Source: an uncultured Poribacteria bacterium (GTDB taxonomy: Bacteria; Poribacteria; WGA-4E; WGA-3G). Taken from it: a DNA stretch of 64,000 bases. The stretch is from assembly GCA_951828515.1 (NCBI GenBank), contig OX639992.1, forward strand, positions 1,288,439 to 1,352,438, written 5' to 3'. Positions 1 to 6,735 of the stretch are shown here, in pieces. Within the stretch, counting starts at the first letter, position 1. Every line of letters begins with the position of its first letter. The position numbers were made by a program, and so were the translations under genes. Below the pieces are notes generated by a model. The model was not told where the DNA came from. It saw nothing but the letters and a program-made list of their open reading frames with translations, and searched no databases.

Positions 1-270
1 CTACCGACAGAGAATCGCCCTACACACGCGACACACTTCCCCGGCGTGGAAGCCTTTCAGGATCCAATTAAACGTGTATACCCATGGACGCAAACATATT
101 CATCTGAGCAGTACATCAAACTCCTAAACACCTATTCGGATCACATCGCGTTGCCGGATGAGAATAAACGTCTACTGTTTGAGGGGATTGTCAATCTGAG
201 TGAGACGAAGTATGACGGTCAGATCACCAAACACTATGCAGCCGTTCTTGATTTACGGAAAAAGAAATGA
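1..270 (+). CDS. Class I SAM-dependent methyltransferase, C-terminal fragment (runs in from left edge)
   Basis: The frame is open from base 1 to the stop at 270, so this is the 3' end of a gene starting outside the window. The visible 89 residues include a YPWTQTYSSEQYIKLL stretch and a short helical tail ending in a VLDL strand, which resembles the C-terminal cap of methyltransferase type 11 proteins. The SAM-binding motifs lie outside the window, so the enzymatic assignment rests on the tail only. The stop overlaps the next start by 4 bp (ATGA), indicating translational coupling with the enolase-superfamily gene. A GTG at 46 could be mistaken for a start but lies inside the open frame. Confidence 0.6.
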   Translation, partial: LPTENRPTHATHFPGVEAFQDPIKRVYPWTQTYSSEQYIKLLNTYSDHIALPDENKRLLFEGIVNLSETKYDGQITKHYAAVLDLRKKK

Positions 271-1343
271 AAATCACAAAAGTTGAGACACTCCAGATTG
301 AGACGCCGCGTTATTACGGTCACGTATCAGGTCATGTTATCGTCAAAATCCATGTAGACGATGGTCCCGTAGGGTTGGGAGAAGCCTCGGATAGCAGAGC
401 TGACGATTTAGGTGCAGTAACCAAACGCTACAACAATTTACTCGTCGGACGTGATGCGACCCGTATTACAGAAATCAACGAGTTCCTACGGACACAGAGT
501 TTCGGTAGCACGGTTAGTAATTTACACCTCGCTTCCGCTATCGATCTCGCACTTTATGATTTGAATGGCAAGGTCCAGGGCGTTCCAGTTTACCAAATGC
601 TCGGCGGTAAGACGCGAGACAGCGTCTACTGTTGCTATCCAATCTTCGGATGGCAGGTAACGGAGGATTTTGAGAAGACCGCGGGCTACCTGCAACGGTT
701 GGTAGCTCTCGGACACCATCTCTTCCGCTACTACGTGTCGGGCGACAGCGCGTTGGATGACCGATTCTTGACCGAAATGAAGTCGAGATTTGGCGAGCAA
801 ATCAAGCTCAAACAAATCGATTTCTCGGGTCGTTTCAACGACTGGGAGACCGCCCTGCGCTATGCCGATGTCCTTCGGCACTACACCCCCTATCACTTTG
901 AGCAGCCCTCACGGAATCTGCGAGTATGTGCGGAGTTCACCAAACGCATGGATCTGCCGGTGAGTCTGCACATCAGTAGTTTAGAATACGGGTATGAGGC
1001 AGCCGAACGCGGTGCTTGCACAGTCTTCAATGTAGCGTGTGTCGCAGGAGGTCCGACCCATATTCGTCGCTTGTTTGCATTGGCAGAGGCAGCGGGACTG
1101 AGGTGCCTGATTGGTACAGATCAGGAATCGACACTTGGGACAGCGGCACAAATCCATGTCGGTGTTTCAATGCCCAACCTAAGTCTGCCTTGTGATCCGA
1201 TGGGACCGGTGCTTTATACAGCATCACCAGCGCAGGAACGCATCCGAGCGGCAGCCAGCCATCTCTATCCACCAGAGGGACCCGGACTCGGTGTCGAGTT
1301 AGACGAGGATAAACTCAAGGTTTTAACAGTTTCATCCGCATAA
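267..1343 (+). CDS. Enolase-superfamily (mandelate racemase/muconate lactonizing-like) protein
   Basis: 358 residues, the usual length for the MR/MLE family: N-terminal capping domain to about 125, then a TIM-barrel-like domain. Recognisable are AIDLALYDLNGK (about 91-102), a putative metal ligand Asp185 (QIDFSG), Glu212 (HFEQP) and the C-terminal TDQES..GTAAQIH stretch (284-297). Odd points: the KxK catalytic motif is replaced by RYY near 154-156, the third acidic ligand position reads LHISS, and the usual Lys on the later strand is absent (FNVACVAGG). It may therefore be a divergent or non-classical member, and no substrate can be named. It overlaps the upstream methyltransferase by 4 bp. 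Confidence 0.75.
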   Translation: MKITKVETLQIETPRYYGHVSGHVIVKIHVDDGPVGLGEASDSRADDLGAVTKRYNNLLVGRDATRITEINEFLRTQSFGSTVSNLHLASAIDLALYDLNGKVQGVPVYQMLGGKTRDSVYCCYPIFGWQVTEDFEKTAGYLQRLVALGHHLFRYYVSGDSALDDRFLTEMKSRFGEQIKLKQIDFSGRFNDWETALRYADVLRHYTPYHFEQPSRNLRVCAEFTKRMDLPVSLHISSLEYGYEAAERGACTVFNVACVAGGPTHIRRLFALAEAAGLRCLIGTDQESTLGTAAQIHVGVSMPNLSLPCDPMGPVLYTASPAQERIRAAASHLYPPEGPGLGVELDEDKLKVLTVSSA

Positions 1344-1363
1344 CGTTTCAACCTTGAACTTGA

Positions 1364-1392
1364 TTGACATCCCTCCCAAATTGTGATAGGTT
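1364..1392 (+). promoter_or_regulatory. Predicted sigma70 promoter with extended -10
   Basis: TTGACA at 1364-1369, a 17-bp spacer and TAGGTT at 1387-1392 preceded by TGTGA, a TGn extended -10. It lies 74 bp upstream of the monooxygenase-like gene at 1467. The -10 is weak (3 of 6), but the perfect -35 and extended -10 support it. The same layout recurs at 35184, 42036 and 54784. Confidence 0.4.
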
Positions 1393-1466
1393 AATGAGAA
1401 TTCGGCATCAGCATGCCGATACGAGAAATAAATTTTGATTTGTAAATTACGCATAGGAGGAAAACT

Positions 1467-1787
1467 ATGTTTGTTATTATCGCACCCATTCAGATTAAAG
1501 AAGGTCATAGAGATGCGTTCATCGAATCGATGATAGATGACGCGAAAGGCTCTGTTGCGAATGAACCCGGTTGCCTGAGATTTGATGTGATTCAGGACGG
1601 TGCTGATCCGAATCGGATATGGCTCTACGAGGTTTACGTGGACGAGGCAGCATTCCAAGAACATCTGAAAGCCCCACACTTCATCAAATGGCGGGATACC
1701 GTCAAGGATTGGTTCGCTGAGAGCGAATTTAAAGGCGCAGGCGGCGGAAGTTCCATGATTTATCCACCAGATGACGACTGGCAGTAG
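1467..1787 (+). CDS. Antibiotic biosynthesis monooxygenase (ABM) domain protein
   Basis: 106 residues, the normal size for a single ABM/YgiN-like ferredoxin-fold domain. It begins with a beta strand (FVIIAPIQIKEG), has the EPGCLRFDV strand near 34-42, a LYEVYVDEAAFQEH segment near 53-66 and an HF...W helix, all typical of the family. Members act as small cofactor-free monooxygenases on quinols or polyketides, or as stress proteins; the substrate is unknown here. A strong AGGAGG precedes the ATG. The last 20 residues (glycine-rich GAGGGSS and PPDDDWQ) are a short extension. It is followed at 33 bp by a methyltransferase, perhaps in one transcript. Confidence 0.8.
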   Translation: MFVIIAPIQIKEGHRDAFIESMIDDAKGSVANEPGCLRFDVIQDGADPNRIWLYEVYVDEAAFQEHLKAPHFIKWRDTVKDWFAESEFKGAGGGSSMIYPPDDDWQ

Positions 1788-1819
1788 GTCAATTTTGATA
1801 TTGGAGTCCGATAGAAGAA

Positions 1820-2446
1820 TTGACTGACATAATGAAATTCACTGACGGACTGGTTAACTCATACGAAAAGTATGCCCATGAAAGGGCATCTCACTCTCCT
1901 GATGGCTTCAAGATCCAAGAACGGTCAGAGTTTCTCAAATTCTTGAAGACTGAGGCACGAGAGACCCTCCTTGAAATTGGATGTGGTCCCGGTTGGGATG
2001 CCCAATTCTTTCAAAGTCAAGGACTTCGGGTTTTTGCAGTGGACAATACACCAACGATGGTGAAGCTCACTGCAGAAAAAGGTATCGCTGCTCAGGTCTT
2101 GGATTGCTACGATCTCGAGCAAATTAACGAGCGTTTTGATGCAGTATATACCATGAATTGTCTCCTACACATACCGAAGCGGGACTTTGATCGGATTTTG
2201 CGTCTAATTTCAAGGCGACTCAACGAAAACGGTTTAATGTATATCGGCATTTGGGGAGACAAAGACTTTGAGGGTATCTGGGAACAAGATATATATGAAC
2301 CGAAGCGGTTTTTCTCTTTTTGGAAAACAGAGGCACTTCTCGAAATCCTACAACGCTCATTTAGATTGGAGTACTACCGGCGATTAGAGCCTCACGAAGG
2401 TAGGATCTTCAATTCTCTTATTGTTCGTAAACGGATGGAGGTATGA
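1820..2446 (+). CDS. Class I SAM-dependent methyltransferase
   Basis: 208 residues with a complete Rossmann-type SAM fold: motif I LLEIGCGPGWDAQFF near 50-64, an acidic strand end VFAVDNTPTM (about 71-80), motif IV DAVYTMNCLLHI (about 108-119) and a hydrophobic post-IV strand GLMYIGIWG. The acceptor cannot be predicted. The chosen start is TTG at 1820, reading MTDIMKF; an in-frame ATG at 1832 is the alternative. The next gene, a secreted LamG protein, starts 1 bp after the stop, with its GGAGGT ribosome site inside this gene, so the two are probably co-translated. Confidence 0.8.
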   Translation: MTDIMKFTDGLVNSYEKYAHERASHSPDGFKIQERSEFLKFLKTEARETLLEIGCGPGWDAQFFQSQGLRVFAVDNTPTMVKLTAEKGIAAQVLDCYDLEQINERFDAVYTMNCLLHIPKRDFDRILRLISRRLNENGLMYIGIWGDKDFEGIWEQDIYEPKRFFSFWKTEALLEILQRSFRLEYYRRLEPHEGRIFNSLIVRKRMEV

Positions 2447-2447
2447 A

Positions 2448-3212
2448 ATGAGATGGATAGTTTTCTATATTCTGAGTGCGGCATTCATTTGCACATTTCC
2501 CTTTGTGAGCGAGGCGATTGAGGACGACGCAATGGTTCTTTACTACTCGTTCGATGAAGGAAAGGGAAAAGATATTGAAGACCTGAGCGGCAAGGGAAAC
2601 CACGGCACACTCGAAGGCGATGCCAAATGGGAGAAAAACGGAAAGATCAACTCGGGAGTGTTTTTTAATGAACAGATTCAGAAAGGGGTCGTTGCTGCCG
2701 AAGCATCTGACAGTCTGGCAATTACCAAGAACTTGACGATGGAGGTATGGGTATATCCGGAGAGTGTCGGTGATTATCGCAATGTGCGTGGGCAGGCAGG
2801 ACCTCATACGTATTATCTGAGTATCCATCAGGGGAAACCATCCGTATGGATGGGATGCCCCGGTGCTGGCGGACGCACATGGAACAGCGCAAAGAACGAG
2901 ATTCCGAACGATAAATGGTCGCACGTTGCCGCCGTTTACGAGTTTGATAAGGAACTTCGGCTTTATATCAACGGCAAACTTGATAATACCTATAAAGTGC
3001 AAGGCGAAATCCCGGTTTCCGCATCAGATCACTGGTTCGGCAACCGCCTTGATGGTCCGTGGCCCTACGGGGGCAGGCTTGATGAATTCGTCATCTATAA
3101 CCGTGTCCTAACTGAAGATGAGATTCAGCAAGACATGGAGCAGGTTTTGAGTGTGTCGCCGTTGGACAAAGCGGCGACAACTTGGGGACTGCTGAAAAAA
3201 GTCGCGAGATAA
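2448..3212 (+). CDS. Secreted LamG/concanavalin-like domain protein with C-terminal TTWG tag
   Basis: 254 residues. The N-terminus MRWIVFYILSAAFICTF is a signal peptide with likely cleavage after SEA. The mature part is one LamG jelly roll: YYSFDEGKGKDIEDLSGKGN near the start, LTMEVWVYPE in the middle and WSHVAAVYEFDKELRLYING plus LDEFVIYNRVLTEDEI at the end, the standard LamG/pentraxin signatures. Such domains bind glycans or proteins outside the cell. The last residues, VSPLDKAATTWGLLKKVAR, form a motif shared with five other exported proteins in this window. Start chosen at the second in-frame Met because GGAGGT lies 7 nt upstream and the signal peptide then begins properly. Confidence 0.85.
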   Translation: MRWIVFYILSAAFICTFPFVSEAIEDDAMVLYYSFDEGKGKDIEDLSGKGNHGTLEGDAKWEKNGKINSGVFFNEQIQKGVVAAEASDSLAITKNLTMEVWVYPESVGDYRNVRGQAGPHTYYLSIHQGKPSVWMGCPGAGGRTWNSAKNEIPNDKWSHVAAVYEFDKELRLYINGKLDNTYKVQGEIPVSASDHWFGNRLDGPWPYGGRLDEFVIYNRVLTEDEIQQDMEQVLSVSPLDKAATTWGLLKKVAR

Positions 3213-3226
3213 GTACAGAAAAAATA

Positions 3227-3922
3227 ATGTCGGACATTAGATTCGCGAACCCAGACGATGCGCAAGCAATCCACCGAATATTACAGGAGACATGGGGAGA
3301 ATCGCTTCTTTTTGACGTGTTCACCGATCACGTTTCGTCGCCTGCGCATCAAGTTTTCGTTGCAGTGGATAGCGGCGAAATCGTAGGTTTTCTTTCCGCA
3401 TTTCTGGTGTCCAACCCAACACCTCGATGGGAAATAGATCTTATTATTCTTCGATCCACGAGTCAAGGAAAAGGCATAGGCACCTCTCTCATTGCGGAAG
3501 CGTTAGCCTACGGTTCTAATCTCGGAGTGCATTGCGCGGCGGCATCCATCCGCATTGACAATTATCCAAGCCGAGAAGCATTTTCCAAGGCGGGATTTAC
3601 AACGGATGCTCAAGTGGGTAGTCTTTTTCTTTGGGATCCCTTGGCTTGCCAACCTACCAATGTGCCAGAGACCGTTCATTTTATACCGGTCAATACATTA
3701 CTCTATCGCGGGTTGTGGATTGAAGGATTTATTGCGTCTCAACTACCTATGAAGGAACAGCACAATGTGATTCGTGCGGCTCGAAATCGCATTTTGCGTG
3801 AGAACCGCATGAATACCGGTCTATTTATTCCAGACAACCTTAAACACACTGTTGCGTCTGATCTATTAACCACCGCCACCAACCATGGCCAATACCACCG
3901 ATGGCAATACACATTCAAGTAG
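3227..3922 (+). CDS. GNAT-family N-acetyltransferase with C-terminal extension
   Basis: 231 residues. Residues 1-145 form a GNAT fold: IRFANPDDAQAIHRIL at the start, VGFLSAFLV as beta strands and the acetyl-CoA loop in RSTSQGKGIGTSLIAEAL (Q/R-x-x-G-x-G/A type), then NYPSREAFSKAGF. The C-terminal 85 residues are not recognised and contain no obvious second GNAT motif. The start at 3227 (MSDIRF) lacks a strong ribosome site; an upstream in-frame start at 3182 would overlap the LamG gene. Substrate unknown. One of several GNATs in this window, which suggests small-molecule or peptide modification is common in this accessory DNA. Confidence 0.75.
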   Translation: MSDIRFANPDDAQAIHRILQETWGESLLFDVFTDHVSSPAHQVFVAVDSGEIVGFLSAFLVSNPTPRWEIDLIILRSTSQGKGIGTSLIAEALAYGSNLGVHCAAASIRIDNYPSREAFSKAGFTTDAQVGSLFLWDPLACQPTNVPETVHFIPVNTLLYRGLWIEGFIASQLPMKEQHNVIRAARNRILRENRMNTGLFIPDNLKHTVASDLLTTATNHGQYHRWQYTFK

Positions 3923-3992
3923 GAACTCAATTTATATTTTTCGTTGTAACAAAGCAAGGATCAAACTATAACCAATAGAAATAAAAATTGTT

Positions 3993-4691
3993 ATGACACA
4001 ATCGTCGCTTCCAGTTGGAAATATCGTTCAATCTGTTGCTTCTGTTGATTTACCTCAGAGGACCGACTACGTGGGTAAGTTTGTTACCCTGTCTCCAGTC
4101 GATCCACAAGCCGATGTTGCGGAACTTTATGAGTGCTCCCACGGGTCGGATATAAAGGAGCAAATCTGGACCTATATGAGCTACGGTCCCTTTGATAGCA
4201 CACACAGCATGCAAGAATGGCTTGCGGAAGGGACTCGATCAAGCGATCCACTCTTTTTTGCCGTTCACCATCTCGAATCGAAGCAACGGATTGGAATGGT
4301 GAGTTTTCTGAATATCGTCTCTGATATGCGACGACTGGAACTCGGGCATATTTGGTATTCACTGGACTTTCAGAGATCAAACGTGAACACGGAAGCCATA
4401 TACCTAATGCTTTGCGAGGCTTTCGATAGGCTGAAATACCGACGCGTCGAATGGAAATGTGATTCTCTGAATGAACGTTCTCGAGCAGCGGCACTGCGTC
4501 TCGGTTTTCGATTTGAAGGTATCTTCAGACAGCATATAATCGTAAAAGGTCGGAACAGGGATACTGCTTGGTTTTCAATGTTGGACAGCGAATGGCCTGC
4601 TATTAAGGAGAACATGGAAATGTGGTTGTATCAGAACCCCGACCGAAAGTTGTCCTTAACAGCACTTAATAGTAGTAAACTTTGTTGTTAA
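3993..4691 (+). CDS. GNAT-family acetyltransferase (RimJ/RimL-like)
   Basis: 232 residues with the RimL-like arrangement: GKFVTLSPVDP near 28-38, LFFAVHHLESKQRIGMVSFLNI near 86-107, LELGHIWYS followed by NTEAIYLMLCEAFD, and the WKCDSLNERSRAAALRLGFRFEGIFRQ block that binds CoA and ends the fold. RimL-type enzymes acetylate protein N-termini or small amines; the target here is unknown. The first 27 residues are a non-conserved leader. It stands 70 bp downstream of the previous GNAT on the same strand and just before a toxin-antitoxin pair. Confidence 0.8.
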   Translation: MTQSSLPVGNIVQSVASVDLPQRTDYVGKFVTLSPVDPQADVAELYECSHGSDIKEQIWTYMSYGPFDSTHSMQEWLAEGTRSSDPLFFAVHHLESKQRIGMVSFLNIVSDMRRLELGHIWYSLDFQRSNVNTEAIYLMLCEAFDRLKYRRVEWKCDSLNERSRAAALRLGFRFEGIFRQHIIVKGRNRDTAWFSMLDSEWPAIKENMEMWLYQNPDRKLSLTALNSSKLCC

Positions 4692-4701
4692 CTTGCCAAA
4701 T

Positions 4702-5055
4702 ATGAGAGAAATCAATTTTTATCGTACGACATCAGGGCATTCTCCAGTTGAGCAATTTTTAGATTCCCTTACTGCAAGGCAAGGCGCTAAAGTTACTTGG
4801 GTATTCCGATTGATTGAAGAATTGGAATTCATTCCGAAACAATACTTTAAAAAGTTGGTTGATACAGATGATATATGGGAGGTGCGCGTCAGAGTTGGTA
4901 GAGACACTTTTAGACTTTTATCCTTTTTTGACGGTCCAAAGGTGGTCGTTCTTAATCATGTTTTTGCCAAGCAAACACAAAAGATTCCGAGGTCTGACAT
5001 TCGCCTAGCGGAACGGAGAAAACGAGATTATTTTAGGAGAAAAAACGATGAGTGA
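4702..5055 (+). CDS. RelE/HigB-type toxin (phage Gp49-like family)
   Basis: 117 residues with the HigB/Gp49 fold pattern: [22 protein letters not shown] at the N-terminus, a helical middle, then [19 protein letters not shown] and [31 protein letters not shown]. The WEVRVR...FR core and KKTQK-like basic segment are the family signature of ribosome-dependent mRNA interferases. It overlaps the downstream XRE antitoxin by 8 bp, the toxin-first order of higBA operons. The start was set at ATG 4702; TTG at 4693 adds three residues. Confidence 0.85.
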   Translation: MREINFYRTTSGHSPVEQFLDSLTARQGAKVTWVFRLIEELEFIPKQYFKKLVDTDDIWEVRVRVGRDTFRLLSFFDGPKVVVLNHVFAKQTQKIPRSDIRLAERRKRDYFRRKNDE

Positions 5056-5323
5056 CTTAAAGCAATACGTCGAAAAACGTAAAGCCAGAGACCCTGAATT
5101 TGCCGAGAATTACGAGACTGGTTATTTGGAGTTCAAGATCGGAGTTCTCCTTCGGCAAGCCCGCGAGGAGGCTGGCTTAACCCAAGAAGAGGTCGCACAA
5201 AAATTGAATACTAAGAAATCTGCTATCTCAAGAATAGAAAACCATGCGGAAGATGTTAGGTTGTCAACTTTAGGAAAGTATGCAAGAGTACTCGGAAAGA
5301 AATTGTATTTATCAGTTGGATAA
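5048..5323 (+). CDS. XRE-family HTH antitoxin (HigA-like)
   Basis: 91 residues. A helix-turn-helix occupies about residues 31-88: [20 protein letters not shown], then [32 protein letters not shown]. This is the XRE/Cro fold used by antitoxins that pair with HigB-like toxins, and the 8-bp overlap with the toxin gene supports that pairing. The N-terminal 25 residues ([19 protein letters not shown]) are the usual helical extension that contacts the toxin. Autorepression of the operon is expected from the family, but no operator was identified in the upstream DNA. Confidence 0.88.
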   Translation: MSDLKQYVEKRKARDPEFAENYETGYLEFKIGVLLRQAREEAGLTQEEVAQKLNTKKSAISRIENHAEDVRLSTLGKYARVLGKKLYLSVG

Positions 5324-5339
5324 ATAAGGAGCAATATTC

Positions 5340-6137
5340 ATGGGAAAATTTAGACTTGCCTGTCACCTCATCCAGTTTGGTGGTGAACAGCAGGAAAATC
5401 CAGAAAAAGTGTTGCGCGAAGTCGCCGATGCCGGTTGGGACGGGGTCGAAAGTGTTCCTATGGAGGACGCAGAAGGACTCGTTGAAATGGCGACGCTTGC
5501 CCGGAGTCTCGGACTCCATATCGTCAACGCAGGTGGTGCAGGACTTGACAAGATAAAGTTCAACATCACCCTCGGCAACAATGCCGCTGAAGTCCCATCA
5601 TTACGTCGGAGTGAATGGGGCGGTGCCGATCCAAGCGATGCGGATTTTGAGAACGCTGCACGAACCTTAGACGACATCCTCGCGTTCTGCGACGCACACC
5701 ACATCAAAGGCTTCCATCACGCCCATCTCGGTACAATGCTTGAGACGGTCGAGGATGCGGAACGCCTCTTGGCAGCCGCACCGAGTCTCTGGCTGCTGTT
5801 TGATACAGGGCACATGCTCGCTGCGGGGAGCGATCCGATGCAGGTTTTTGAGAGCGAAAATTTGCGTAACCGGATTGGACATGTGCATCTTAAGGACTGC
5901 CACGCCGACGATCCTGCAACATGGGATTACAGAACACAACGTTTTGGCGAGCAGGCGCGTTTTGCTGAGCTTGGTGCGGGAAATCTGGGGCTTGATGTCA
6001 AAGCGGCACTCGAAGGACTCGAATCCGTCGGTTATGACGGATGGGTCTCTGTCGAACTTGATCGTCCATATCCGCCACGTCCGCCCGCCGAAGCCGCTGT
6101 GGTTAATCGAGAATACCTGCGGAGTCTGGGATATTGA
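5340..6137 (+). CDS. Sugar phosphate isomerase/epimerase-like TIM-barrel protein
   Basis: 265 residues of the xylose-isomerase-like/AP endonuclease 2 superfamily. Seen are an early GWDGVES strand (about 32-38), the mid-barrel KGFHHAHLGTM stretch, LLFDTGHM with an Asp-x-x-His metal ligand pair, GHVHLKDC (metal-binding His) and the terminal WVSVELDRPYP with its Glu. These match proteins annotated as myo-inosose dehydratase, hydroxypyruvate isomerase or generic sugar epimerase; the exact substrate cannot be told. AAGGAG precedes the ATG. It follows the antitoxin by 16 bp but is functionally unrelated to it. Enzymes of this kind are typical of carbohydrate-degrading marine lineages. Confidence 0.8.
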   Translation: MGKFRLACHLIQFGGEQQENPEKVLREVADAGWDGVESVPMEDAEGLVEMATLARSLGLHIVNAGGAGLDKIKFNITLGNNAAEVPSLRRSEWGGADPSDADFENAARTLDDILAFCDAHHIKGFHHAHLGTMLETVEDAERLLAAAPSLWLLFDTGHMLAAGSDPMQVFESENLRNRIGHVHLKDCHADDPATWDYRTQRFGEQARFAELGAGNLGLDVKAALEGLESVGYDGWVSVELDRPYPPRPPAEAAVVNREYLRSLGY

Positions 6138-6162
6138 ACAAAGGGATCGGGAAGTTTGGATG

Positions 6163-6435
6163 TTATTCTGGTTGTAGGTCGCTATTTAATATAAAAACGA
6201 CAAAGGCTTCTGGGTCTTGGCGGCAGTTTTCAAAAAAACCACTCATGTATTGATAGACTATCCGTGTAAGTCTCCGCTGTGCTAAGTCCCCTTTTTTAGG
6301 ATTGTCCAGTAAACCTTCCATTACCTTGATTTCGTTCAACAGTCTCTGTTCAGAACCTGGATCAAGTTTAAGGAGTTGGGTTACTCTGCCTTGCTTGAGA
6401 AATTCTTTACTAATCAGTTTCATGTTTGTAGCCAT
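6163..6435 (-). CDS. Small hypothetical protein, 90 aa
   Basis: Not recognised. The start at 6435 (MATNMKLIS) has AAGGAGT 7 nt upstream; an in-frame Met nine codons earlier lacks one. The protein is helical by eye, with a basic N-terminal half (LISKEFLKQGRVTQLLKL), an ELL-rich middle and a C-terminal QYMSGFFENCRQDPEAF segment ending in FVVFIL. No signal peptide, membrane segment or known motif. It is convergent with the sugar isomerase-like gene, 25 bp away, and downstream of the sigma-propeller gene in the same direction but 300 bp apart. Confidence 0.55.
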   Translation of the reverse strand: MATNMKLISKEFLKQGRVTQLLKLDPGSEQRLLNEIKVMEGLLDNPKKGDLAQRRLTRIVYQYMSGFFENCRQDPEAFVVFILNSDLQPE

Positions 6436-6735
6436 AAGAAACTCCTTCGTTAGGTTTATCAATATCCTAACATTTTTAGGGAAGAAAGGATATAGAAAAA
6501 TTCAGAAAGAGTCGAAAATCGGAGGGTCTTGTTTGGGCGTTTCTCTCCTCCTACAGGGGAATTGTCAGTTATACGTAAACTACCAGTTTGCGGTACAAAT
6601 AGGCTTCAGTGGTCGGCAGTTGGTGATTGTCTGAATCGCGATTTATGGGATTTAGAAATTTACAGGATTGGAAATAGAGGAAATACCCAAGCAAAGACAC
6701 CCCACCAGCGGTGCGGGAACTGGGGTCGGGAAATT
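6436..6735. other. Non-coding gap with degenerate repeats
   Basis: No credible gene. The stretch 6610-6670 contains a shortened copy of the GTCAG/GTCGGCAG repeat family found elsewhere between genes, then runs of GGATTT/GGATT typical of degenerate tandem filler. Bases 6681-6704 (AAATACCCAAGCAAAGACAC and four more) match 38001-38024 almost exactly. A C4/G4 palindrome (CCCCACC to GGAACTGGGG) near 6700-6725 sits just past the 3' end of the sigma-propeller gene and could act as a weak transcription barrier. Confidence 0.45.
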
